A DNA stretch of 64,000 nucleotides from Onchocerca lupi (lineage: Eukaryota; Nematoda; Chromadorea; Rhabditida; Onchocercidae): NCBI GenBank assembly GCA_028564675.1, contig JAOVVO010000251.1, forward strand, positions 38,406-102,405, in the 5' to 3' direction. Shown here piece after piece: positions 24,863 to 36,898 of the stretch. Position 1 is the stretch's first letter; the number at the start of each line of letters is the position of its first letter. The translations under genes and the position numbers were made by a program. The notes beneath the pieces are model-generated. The model did no database searches. It was given only the letters and a program-made list of their open reading frames with translations, and was not told the origin of the DNA.

Positions 24863-27800
24863 CTAGAAGACAACGATAATTACATTGAAATTTTATTTAC
24901 TTGTTAAAACAAATAGTGACAGAAGCCTGTCGTTTTTTAAAAGAAACTTTCCTGAAGTGCCCGAATAGATATGAAATTTCCACATAAGTTTCTAAATTAT
25001 AATATAACAATAATTTCAAAACTTTCGGCAAGTCATTATAGTGAAATTTCAAATTTATTTCGATTTAACTTAAATATAATTCAGATCAATAAAACGTTAG
25101 AAATCTTCTATAGAATCTAGTAACAAATATTTTACATTTATCAGTTTTTCAAAGTTGTTTATTTCAAAATTTGAAGGTTTTATTATTGATTTTATATGCT
25201 ACGAAAAAATGATGTAATTTAATCTCATTCGATTTAGTTTAATATTGCATCACTTTTAAAACATATGTTTCATCTACTTATTTTTGAAATTCTGTTTTTA
25301 TGTATAATTTACTTTTTTCTCGCTATATCGCATATTTCTCATTACCAAAGATTATATTTTTTTTTTTTATTTTCGAATAATTGTTTAGGTTTAAAAAAAA
25401 AAAAAGAAAAACTGTAAAACAGGTCATTTTTTAAAATTTCTTCCAAAAAGATATTAAAATTATTATTTTAAAATAATCCGAAACTTTTTCATTTGTTTTT
25501 TCAAATTCCCATCAGGCTAATTTATCTTGCTATGTTTAACAAGGAAGGCCAGATATTGTTGAAGCATAATAAAATACATGTTGTCGGAGAGGACATAATG
25601 TTGTGTATTCTTAATTATGATCGGATTAATTGCCAACCTAATGACGGTTACAGTATCCAAACATGAATTAGACGAATGTTGAATAAGAGTACTGTCTAGA
25701 TATACAGTAATCGCAGGTTATCCAAATTATTATAGACTCATCTTTCACTAAATGAATTTGAATCGAAAATGGATAAAATAGATAATGCATATACATTTTC
25801 CGTTCAGATATGGATTATGCGTTCATGTGACGAGTTTTGATCCAAAAACTTGATAGGTGTAATTTTCACGCGCGTTTTACGGCACGTCATCTTTCTCACG
25901 TTTTTTTTTTTCGATAACATATTCCACAATAGCGTTACATTCGCATGAAACAATCACAATGTTTGCATAGTTTCACAAGATTATTATTTTCAAATGCGAA
26001 TATAGAGTTTGTTATCATTGATTATCATTGATTTAAAAAAAAGAAATGAGTGGTGAATAATTTTTTTGAGTCAAATGGACACAGTTATTCATGGAGTGAC
26101 GAATTTCAATCAATGATAACTTTTTTGTTTTCAGAAGGGAAAAAAAGAATGAATCGTTGATTAGAAACGGCGATTTTAAAGTGTAATTTTTTTTAAACAG
26201 CGGTGTTATTTTACATGTTGACGCATTCTCACTTCTTATGGTCGACCTAAATCAAAAATTCCACAGCGAAATTCGAATTGATAGATTCTTCATAAATTTA
26301 TGGATTTTTAGTGAACTAACGGCTGCTTCATATTCGCTTGCTGTTCTTTTTAAATTTAATTAATTTTTTTTTCCACTTTTCAATCAATAATTATTGATTC
26401 TGCTTCTATCTTTTCTCTATATCTAACTTATAAATGTTACATAGACGATAATTTCCTTTTAACCGATAGAAATTTTTCTCATATTATTTTCGAGCATAAG
26501 TTAAAGAGTAATATTCCGTTCATATATTTCGAATTCAACTCTAATAGGTAGGATATTTTCTGGATTACTCAACTGATAAATTCTATCATATTGATTGTAC
26601 GGGTTAATCTTTTCTTCATTCACTCAAGACATAAATTGCATGTTTTTACAATTATTTATCACCTTTTTCATTTTTTTTTTACTTTTCCTATTTTTTACTT
26701 TCCCTATGCTGATCAACTTATGGAAGTTGTAGAAGAAAGAAGTAAAATCCGCTGACTCTGAAATTGGAGAAAGATTAATTCGATGAGACTAAAGCTATAA
26801 ATAAAAAGTTATGCTGGAAGTAATTGTAGAAATTGAATCAAATTTTCCTTATCAATTTGGCTTCTGTAAAAAGTAATGATGAATTTAGACAAGCAAATGC
26901 AAGTAACTATGGTAGCATCGTTTTTCATTTTTTTGTTTTAATACTAGAAAGAAAGAAGCGAAAAAAGTACTGAGAAAATTTAGCAGTTTACTAACTTTTT
27001 TGCATTCTAACTTTCGAAATGTCTACTTTAAGCAATTATTGAATTTCGACCATTAGAACTTCTGAATGCCAAATGTAAATTATGGATCGAATTCTTGTGA
27101 ATATTAGTCAGATAAGTATATTTTAAAAAAGGAGCCAGGAGTAAATTGTAAAGTAGATGAACGAGGCTATTCGACAGGTCGGAAAGACTGACTTAAAATC
27201 GAATCATTCGTTATTCGTTCCTCAATTTGAAGAAAATAGTTAAATGAATTTCTGACGGCATAAAAATAGAACGATGCCATGGCTGATAAATGCAAAGTAC
27301 TAGTTAGAAAGCAAATGACGAACTTGATGGGATTTAAGATCGATAAACAGATGCCTAGTTATAAACTTATTTTTCTTATATCTGGACGAAAATTATAAAT
27401 GCCGAAAAGCGATGTTATCTACCATTCAAACGAATGATAAATATTGAAGGCTATCAGTTAAGAAAGGAAATTATTTGATAGGAATAGAAATATTGATCGC
27501 TCGTCTTCTTGGTAACTTCTTCGATCTTCTGAAATGGGATGAAATAGAAGAGTTGTATTCAAATTCAAATCTATAATTCTTGTTTATCATTCTTAAATAT
27601 GCCATCAGTTTTCTTAATATAAACAATTTATATAAAAGAAAACTATTATTCTTGTTGATAGGGGTGATGAACCGATCAATTTCTATCAAAAATAATTCTT
27701 TTTTTTCCTATATTCGTTCTACAGTTTATCTTTATCCTCTTAATTAACGGTTTTTTGTTCTATTTTCCGAAAATTATCTACAATTATCGGAATTGTTCAA

Positions 27801-30800
27801 TCATTATCACTTTGATGTTTTGCATTTTCCAAATTTATAACTTTAGTTATTTCATCGAAAAGTTGAATTGGCAATGGCTTATTTTAAATTTAACTTTGAT
27901 TATTTGTTGGATTAAATAAATTGAAGCGTTGGATTATTAGTTCTATTTTCGTTCATAAAATCCAAAAATTTTAGTAATTTGAAAAATTGCGTAAAATATG
28001 ATAGAACCATCAACGAATGAATCATATCGGACAATTTTATAGGCAATATCATATCCTGCACTCGTCAACCAATAGCATAAATTATTCGCACATTATGTGA
28101 AAAACTATTTATGTGTGAAGTTCGCGAGATATGATTTAGAAAAAAATAGATTTTCAAATTCCTGGACTCAAAAAATAACTTTCATTTGGAATTTTTGCAA
28201 TTTTTTTTTAGAAAAAATAAGTTGTTCGATAGATGCGAAACACCTACAGCTCTCTCTCTCCTTCTCGGAATTTCTCAATATTTGTCTATTAGCATCTACC
28301 TTTGGTTCTGTCATTATAAACTTTTTTAATTAAAAATAATGAAGAAATTTGTAGGATATAAAACTAAATTTGAAAATTTATTGAATTCAAATAAATTCAC
28401 CAAAGTGATTGAATTTTTTCACTCAACCAAGCATACTTTTTTGTGTACTGTTCATGCAAACTAGGAAAAGGAAAAAGTTGCAAGGTGCATAATTCCAATT
28501 GAATTATCATATTAACTCCAATTAACTTATTCTTGAATCGATTATTCCTCTCTCTAAGTTGCTATTAGTTGGAAACAAAAAAATAGAATCTTATAATTCA
28601 TTTCAATAATCTTTAACAGATGGTTATTGTTAATGCAAAAAAAAAACTTTTTATAAAGAAAGTTTATTTGTCCTCGAAGCACAAAATATTTTCCGCTTAT
28701 TTCCAACATTTTCAGTTATGTCGTAATTTCATTTTTGCCAAACTACTTGTGATTTTCATCATAATCTCTGTTGGTAATACGTATTAGCATATTGATTTTT
28801 GTTGGAACTATCGATTTAAATTTTCAATATTAATCATACATAGCAAGAAGACTCATTTATTTTTGTTCGCAAAGCAAAAACTGCAAGAGCGAATTATTTT
28901 GCAAACTTTATGTACTAGAAATTGCAGGAAAAAGGAGATTTCATAGGAAATGACTCATTTCCTGTTTATATGCTATGCAAGACTTAATTGTTGTTAATTA
29001 ATTAAGTTTGATTTTTACTGACTAAATACACGTGTAATGTTGCATCCATCAGCATAATATCAGTCATCATTTTAACTTGAAATTTTCGACATTTGTATTT
29101 GTTCTATGACAAGCATTTCAGGATATTGGTTGATTGTATAGATACAAGAATTAACGAGATATCAAGCACAAGAGCTAATTAAAGGTGCGATTAAAGATAA
29201 TTGAAACTAATTAAAACTGATTGAAGTCTTTTGAATTATATTGAATTAGCGTTTATAAATGTCATCATGTTTTGAGAACAACATAAACCACTTTACACTG
29301 ATTTTGTCAAACATTGGCAAAGTCATTCCAATCTTTGATCATTTCAAATTCTTTTGAAAATAATCAATTCTTACGATTTCATCATTTGCAGCCAATTCAT
29401 TTAAGTATTAAAAACTGTTCAGTCGATCATCTACGTATTTCAAATCGATATAAATATTGTCCATTTTGAATCCTTTTAAAATATCTTTGAATAATTAGAA
29501 AATATATCTCTCTTTAATTGACATAATTTGAGACTAAAGAGACCGATTCTCGTAAGACAGTAATTTGATCTGATCTGAGGTTTGATCTGGAATCAATTAC
29601 ATTTCCGTCTGAAATTACATTCCGGAAGCAAAAATATAATTTTAAGAGAAAATGCAATTAATTTTTTATTAAAATCAAACTCAGTCAAACCATTTATGCT
29701 TTCTATTTTATAAATTTTGGAATATTTTCTTATATTGAAGTGAAATTCAAGTCAAGCCATCTTATTACTTGTATTTTATAAATTTAAGATATTTTCTTGA
29801 CTGCAAGCAAAAACCTTGATGCTATCACGTTTAAAAGAGGCCAGAAATTGCATTCTAACTTTTGCAAATATTAGAAAACAGAGAGGTAGGTAAGAAGAAG
29901 TTTAGTCATTTCTTGAATTCTGAGTCTGCTTTTCATCATCGATTTCATCGAACAAGTCCCATCAAAGCTCTTTCTATTCTTCTTTTTCCATTATATTGCT
30001 TAAACTTTTCTGTCCTTTGAATTGCAAAATTCTGATGAATAATGAAGTTATTATGATAATGACAATTCTTTTCATCGACATTTTTACGTCTAATTTCATC
30101 GGCTTCCGTTAAGAATCTTAGAAAGTGAATGATGAAACAATGGACGGAATAGTTATTTCGATCGGATTGATTGTTGGAATTTCAATTTGCTCACTTTTGG
30201 TATGGCCATATTCCTCACATGTGAAGAATCATTCAGAATGTGTTGAAATGTGGGAAATGGAAAATAAATGGCAAAAAAAAAGGAAATATTTTTAGTTTCT
30301 GTTTTTTCGCACAAAGTGAAATTCTCTTCATAAAAAAATAAAAAAGGACAAAAATCGCAGAGATCTGCAACCATTAGGACGGGAACAATATAAGGAAATG
30401 AATGAATGGCCTGATAATTTCATCGGTTAATATGTAAATGATGAAATGATCAAGTATGAATGATCAGGTAAAGTTTAATAAAAGAAAAAAAAAGTGTTAG
30501 ATAAGTCTAATGAAAGGAAAAAAAGCCTGAATGATCAGGTAGAATAATATGATAGAAGAATAAGTTGGAGAGATATGATAGATAAGATAAAAAGCATCAA
30601 ATATTGAATTCATTCTTATGCAAATTTCTTGGTTAATTTAGAATGATGAGTAACAATTATTGTTAGAATTAAATGAAATTATGATGCAGTTGAAATAGAA
30701 GATGCAGAAAAGATTTAAGAACTTTTTTATTTCAGTAGATAATCTTAAAAACAAGTTTCATAGGTTTGTTTATTTTCGTAAAAGAGTAAAGTAAAATCAT

Positions 30801-32312
30801 ATTTCTTTGTATTGCAAGTATCGAAGTCTTTTTCGGTATTTTTGAATTTCAACTTATCTATTGGTTATTTTGCATGTGATATTCAATTTCGATAAATAAT
30901 TAAATTAGCACAAGATTCACTTATCAGTTGCATTCTATTTTGAATTTTATGCATTTTCATTTTTCAATCTTCTAATTAGTATTTTATTACTTGCATTTCT
31001 CGATCATTATTGCAATTTGAAAAATTATTTGGTTAATCATCCTGTGTTTTTCTCAAATTCCAAACACTTCATGTTGAGTAATTTAGCCTCTTAGAAAAAT
31101 CTCCTCTTTTTTCCTCTAAATCTAGTTTCGTATACTTGATTTAAATATACTGAAGTAGTTAGAAGGAAGGAGACGTTCTGTCAATTTAAAAGTATAAATT
31201 CAATTTTTTTCAAAAACAAGTACTGTTCTTTGACGAAACTAAATACGACTTATGTTATATTGAATAATTAAATTTGTAATAGATAAAATATATAATCAGT
31301 AAGCATAAATGTATGCTGCTTAGTAAAGACTAATTTGAAAAAAGAATATAATTAATTGAATGCTTGACTAAATTCTTAAGGAAATAATAATAAAGTTGGA
31401 ATTTTTAAGAATACTTAAGGATATAATTAACTCAATAATTAACCGACTAAGAATATAATTAATTGGATATTTGCGTGATTTCATAACTTAAATATGAAAT
31501 TTGTAATGATCTGAACTGAAAAAAAAGTTCTATTACTTGGAAGAAGGATGAGAAGAATAACTGATGACAGAAGAGAATTTGGTCGATACATATATATATA
31601 TATATATCGATTTATGTAGGTCATCGGATCATAAATCGTTCGATTTGTTCTATCTGTTCGAACAAACTTTAAACAATAATAATTTACTTCCCAATAGTAA
31701 TAATTTAATAATTTATTTTTTTAGCCTTAACTCTTTATTATTAATTCGAGCGTTTTCATCTGTAGAACAACATGAATTTAATTTCGATTCTTGAAATATT
31801 TATCGATTTTGATAGAAACATCGATTATCCAAATTAGTTATGAATGACAATTATTGATCGCATGATTCATAATCGATCTTCCTTGATCTTTATCATATTC
31901 GTTGCTTGATGATTTTGATCGAAATATCATTTTTGGCTAATTAATGTGAAGTCATGAAGAAAGAATCGCAGTGAAATTTAGCATAAGTCGAAAATGAGCA
32001 CTGTTAATTTATTATTTTAAATCCATGGTTTTCACCGTCCAGTTTTTGTTACTTAGATATGTCTCGAACTTCAGAATCCTAAGCCCATAGCACGAATTTT
32101 GAAACATGTGACGATTGACTTCGTATAATTGAGTAATTGATACTATTCTCCGATTTCCTATAAAAATGCAATTTTTCCTGCTTACTTCTGAGTTTCAAAC
32201 ATATTTAAACTACTCATTTGAATCTAACCACTGTATCAATGATCAGTATTTGTTGAACTAAATTAACATTTTTCCATACATCATCAAATTTCTTACTGAA
32301 GCTTATTTCGAG

Positions 32313-33012
32313 ATGGTATCTCTGAAGCAAGAATTCGAAATTTACGATTATTTTGGACCAGTTGTTGTGATATTAATATTCGCTTTCACTGTACTGTTAA
32401 TTTCATTTTTCATCCTCAATTTCTTCTTTATCTCCAAGCACGATGAACCAACCGTCTTCGAACGAGTAAGTTAATTATATTTTGGATATTTCAATGCACT
32501 TATACTTGCTGCCCTAATTTTCATCGAAATTCAACGTAAATGTTATTTTTTCATTCTGAATATAGTCCATTTCTAAAAAATTATGAGTAACATTAAGTAA
32601 ATCAAGAATTAAAAAATCAATAAACATTCCAGCTGAATCGAAGATTCAAACAGCTGTAAAAATAAATATTCCAGCTAAAATTTCGAAAATTCAAACAGCT
32701 ATAAAAAGCTGTAAAAATTTGAATTTCTACATGCAAATTGAAATATCTTTAGTCATATCAAAAAAATGCAATGTTGTTCAGTTCGATTAACTTAATGTTT
32801 AATTAAACATTTTCTCTTCTATTTCTATTTTTCAGATTGCCTCAAAACATAATCTAAGGCTTGGACCGCACAGCGTGAAAACTGTAATAAGTCGTAAGCA
32901 ACGATACATGAAAGATAATAATAGTAATAATCCGAAAGAATCAGTTCAAGAACCTCGAAAAGTTGTATTCACAAAAGGACCTGAACCCGAAGTTCACATC
33001 AATTCTGCTTGA
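32313..33012 (+). CDS. Small single-pass membrane protein, unknown function
   Basis: Two exons, 32313-32465 and 32836-33012, are joined by a clean intron (GTAAGT donor, TTTTTCAG acceptor) in phase 0, giving 109 residues. Residues 1-13 are acidic and polar (MVSLKQEFEIYDY). One transmembrane helix follows at about 15-41 (a run of V, I, L and F). The rest is a basic then polar tail containing SKHNLRLGPHSVKTVISRKQR and ending EPEVHINSA. There is no signal-peptide cleavage site, and the charge distribution suggests a cytoplasmic basic tail. I do not recognise the family. It stands alone between two gene-poor stretches. Confidence 0.7.
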
Positions 33013-34300
33013 TTCTCTAACTGACAGTTCTTTACCGTATTAAAAAAAGATTATGATTGAGTTACAGTACTGTTTGGAAGTTTGCATCCAAATGTCTTCA
33101 TAACATGCATATGTTCATCTTTCTACTATTTCATTTTTAATACCAAGAAGAATTTAGAAGAAAAAGAATTCAAAATTTGTAATTTAACGACTTTTTCAAT
33201 TTTCCAGGTTTCATTCTAGAATCTTAATTTTATTTCCTAGTTTTGTTCCCGAATAAGGTTCACTTAGTTCGTGGTTGAGTTTTTTCTACAACTTTTTCTC
33301 CCTTCATGAAAATGAATGTATTGAATTCCTTCCATTCGATAAATCTTTTGTTGCTATAAATTTGAGAAAAAATCTATTCATTTAAAATCTGCAAACAAAG
33401 ACGATGTGTAGTTTTTCAGTAGTGGCAAATTTTATTTTATTTGTATTTTTGAAGAAGCACAGAATATGTCCATAATTTTTAAGATTATTTACCGTTTTGT
33501 CATTCAGAAATATTTGTAGCCATAGTTTCTATGCATCTTTTTTTTTAAAAAAATTTTATAAAAATTTCTTCTAGTAGCTGTTTTATTTTCTATTTACAAA
33601 CAAAATCAGCGTACAAGTTATTCATGATTAATCCTTTTTTTTTAGCAAGAAAGGTTGAAGCATGAATAATTTGAAGTTTCCGAAGCCTTTGTTTTCATAG
33701 AGCATGTAAATTTCAAAATAGATGTATGGTTTGGAAATGTTACTATTCATGCGGATAAAAAAATCTATTATTTTTATTATGTATCGAATAAACTGTATTT
33801 TTTAAAGAAACGAATTTGCTATATTTAAGCAAAGGTTTAGTAATTTTATTTCTCGCATGATTTGATTTTATCATTTATTGTACATTTATAATACATATGA
33901 TGCTCACGTCGCTATTGGCTAACTTATCTTTTTCCGTTTATACAACACTGTTTTGAACTTCGAACTAATCAAAAATCAGTTGATATTTTCAGCGAAATAC
34001 GCATGCTTGCAAATCATCCTACAAACTCTTTGCGAAATTATTTACACGCTATATAGCTATAAATGTAGAGTGTTTTCAGTATCAAAATCAGATTCAGAGA
34101 GCAGTAATAGCTCAAAATATTCATTCCTTACAAGATTCTCGCAAAGTCTCTAATTAAACTTGTTTTTTTCTTAGCTATCCAAGTTTTCCTTTACTATTGC
34201 TTTTGACTAAAGGTTATGAAGAAAATTGCAGTGTTCCGGATATCAGAATTATTTGCGTGATGAGGATTTTGCACGGAATAAATCGTTTAGTTCAATCCAG

Positions 34301-34562
34301 TCATAATAAATCATATTGGATTAAGTCTGGCATTTCATAATTTAAGTTTATTATCAGACTTGAAAAGGATTTTTAGCGAACAAACTAATGAAATTCTCTG
34401 ATGTTTACTTGGTTCGCAAGAATCTCATCAATTCTTTGTATTTATATACGAGTATCTAAAATTCTTCAGCAGGAAATTTCCTTCGTCCGTTAAAGGTTTT
34501 TTCAAGTCTGATAATAAGATTAAACTATGAGATGCCATACTTGATGCAATCTGATTTATTAC
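34301..34562. mobile_element. Foldback/MITE-like element with ~65-bp inverted repeats
   Basis: The left arm, 34301-34368, contains TTTATTATCAGACTTGAAAAGG. The right arm, 34497-34562, contains its approximate complement (TTCAAGTCTGATAATAAGATTAAACTATGAGATGCC). About 125 bases lie between. The arms match over most of 65 bases with scattered substitutions. No transposase is encoded, so it would be a non-autonomous element or an old snap-back repeat. Confidence 0.7.
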
Positions 34563-34754
34563 AACAAAAGAATTAAACTTCAAGTTAGGCAGTCCAAATA
34601 TACTCAAAAGCCTCCATCGTAAAGGAAAAAAAAAAGGTTATTTGTGAAAATACTGAAATTAGTCGTTAAAATTAAATATTCAAAATATCAACATAGAAGA
34701 ACCATTTAATGACATTTGAATTAATAACTTATTCATATATTTTAGGACCATCTA

Positions 34755-34975
34755 ATCTATATATTCATATCTCTATAAATAACGTAGATGTTCGTTGTTC
34801 ATTTCCACACAATGTTTCGATTTCTCCACCGAATTTTTATCTGAAATTTTGATGCTATGTTGCATTCAAATAGGCCGCGTTTCTATTAAGATAAGGCGCG
34901 TGTTTAAGAACTTCCGGAAATTTAAGATTTTGAACAATCGAACATTTACATTTTTATTTATATGCTAGTGATAAA
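34755..34975 (+). mobile_element. Short interspersed element, copy A
   Basis: It begins near CTATAAATAACGTAGATGTTCGTTGTT and ends near GAACATTTACATTTTTATTTATAT, which are roughly inverted copies of each other. The internal blocks CCACACAATGTTTCGA, TGAAATTTTGAT, ATGTTGCATTC and GCGTGTTTAAGAACTT recur in reverse orientation at about 48.15-48.30 kb. No protein is encoded; probably a MITE. Confidence 0.65.
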
Positions 34976-36869
34976 TTAGTGCTATATTGATAAAATATAA
35001 CTTCCATCCATCTTTGATTGATTGCAGTGACGATTAATAATTATAATCAGTATTCCTACTACAATGATTTATAGAATATGGCGTGAAAGTATATCGCAAT
35101 GGTTTGTTAAATTATCTGAAACTTTTGTGAAAATGTCCCAATATCATCGAATCATTATTTAACAATTTTAAGTTGCAAAACAACTAAACAAAGAATACAG
35201 TCAGGAAATTTCATGGATAGCAGAAATCAAAACTCTGGCGACAATTATCGTAGACATTATATATTATCTGTAAAGGAAAAGTTCTGTCTTATTAATAGTA
35301 TCGAAGTATCCATCAAAAAATAAATGAAAAATTCTTCATTCTAAAATATCTGCGACAGAGATTGAAACCTTCTCCGTTTAATCATCAAAATTCCAAAAAT
35401 ACCATGTGGATGAGATCAAAGCAAATCAACATTAATTTAATAAGCGCTAATCTCAGGAATATGTAAATTACGCTAGAACAGGTGTATCACTTGACAAAAT
35501 ATGTGGCACAGTATGCTCCGTACGTCAAATTGATTATTCGCTACGTGTGTCAAGTTGATTATTCGATTCGTTAAGAGGAAGCAGCAAGGAAATTAAATTC
35601 TGCAAGTCATTTGTGATAATTAACTGATTTCAGGATATCTTTCTTTTTCTATTCGATGTCCTTTCGCTGTCTCTCATATATATATCTATATAAGTTTTAA
35701 TGTTACTTATATCATTAAGTGCTAATTGATAATGAGAATTGTACATATCAATGTGATAAAGATGATAAAATCACTCTTTTTGCGTTATGTGTTCATATTT
35801 TATGATTTTTGTGAGATTTTTTTTGAGACTGATTGTTTTTGTCGATACTTTATCTCCCACTCAAATACGTCAGCTTCGAATAATTTATTAAAAACTAATA
35901 TTCTTCAGTATTACTGAATAGTCACCCAAAATGGATGATGAATGTAAGCTTTTTTATGGTAAATACTGATAAAGTCATTTGTCTCTCAATAAATCCATTT
36001 GCGGTGATAAAATAATAAAAAATATTGACAAATCCATTTGTGAAGATAAAACGATAGCTTCCATTCGGGATGCTAAAACATATAGCGGTGCCCGTTTCAC
36101 AATGAAATCTTCTTTCAAAATCTTCAGCAAGAAATGAAGTTATGCAAACAGGAATTAAATCAAATTTATTAAATTAGTTGAATTTAATGACGTACGCTCA
36201 TAATATTCACGTACTTTTCACGGCTACCTTCTTGAGTACACAACATTACTACCATAACGAGTATTTGAATAATACTGGAATCAAGATTACATGAATTATA
36301 TATATTTTTGATATATAACAATAAATGAAAAGATCAGAGGAAATAGCTTTGTTAGCGAAGAGACTGCAGAGACTGATAAAAATTACGAGAAACGCAGAGA
36401 TAGAGGGTTAGAGTTATTTGTCTATGCGTTTTTCCCAATCTAATTGTCTTCGAGAATGTCGGTATATGCACTGTTGGATTTATCATATCACTTATCACTG
36501 CAGCATTCTTTTTTGCTTCTCTCCGCGGAATTTCTTTATATTTTTCTCCCCAGTGATCCATTTTTCTATTTCAAGCACTCTAGTTGTCCTGAAGCTCACT
36601 ACAATGATCAAAGATTGTTTTCAAATAACTCTCAAAAATCAGTTAAAATCTGAGATTACTAATTTCGATGGTTAAATTGGAAATTATTTGATAGCATAGT
36701 TTCAAATCCAATAATTTTCGGTTCTTACTCATTGATCGATCGATTAGTAATTTCAATTTCCACTTAATTCTGCTTGCTTAATATTATTCGAAATTTGTTG
36801 CATGAGTGCTCAAAATTTAAAAGAAAAATATAATTCGAGTAAAAAACTATTATTTCTAATATTCCATAG

Positions 36870-36876
36870 TTTACAG
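36870..36876 (+). promoter_or_regulatory. Probable trans-splice acceptor of the MECR gene
   Basis: TTTACAG lies 22 bases upstream of the MECR start codon with no coding exon found before it. This is the usual arrangement for spliced-leader addition in nematodes. An ordinary 5' UTR intron is the alternative. Confidence 0.4.
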
Positions 36877-36898
36877 GGAGCATAACTTCTAAATCAGA

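Larger units (their letters stand above)
21150..32312. other. Gene-poor 11-kb region
   Basis: Apart from the minisatellite at about 22 kb and one possible small exon near 24.8 kb, I found no coding segment with matching splice signals or family resemblance. The region is AT-rich with a T-run near 24323-24345. Missing 5' exons of RIF1 and promoters of flanking genes may lie here unrecognised. Confidence 0.5.
33013..36898. other. Intergenic with MITE-like elements
   Basis: No gene supported. A single-exon frame at 33953-34153 lacks family resemblance. The stretch contains an inverted-repeat element at 34301-34562 and a second short element at about 34755-34975, both described separately. Confidence 0.6.

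Noticed and set aside
33953..34153. 66-codon plus-strand frame after the small membrane protein gene
   Set aside because: No recognisable motif and no splice continuation; it lies downstream of a complete gene.
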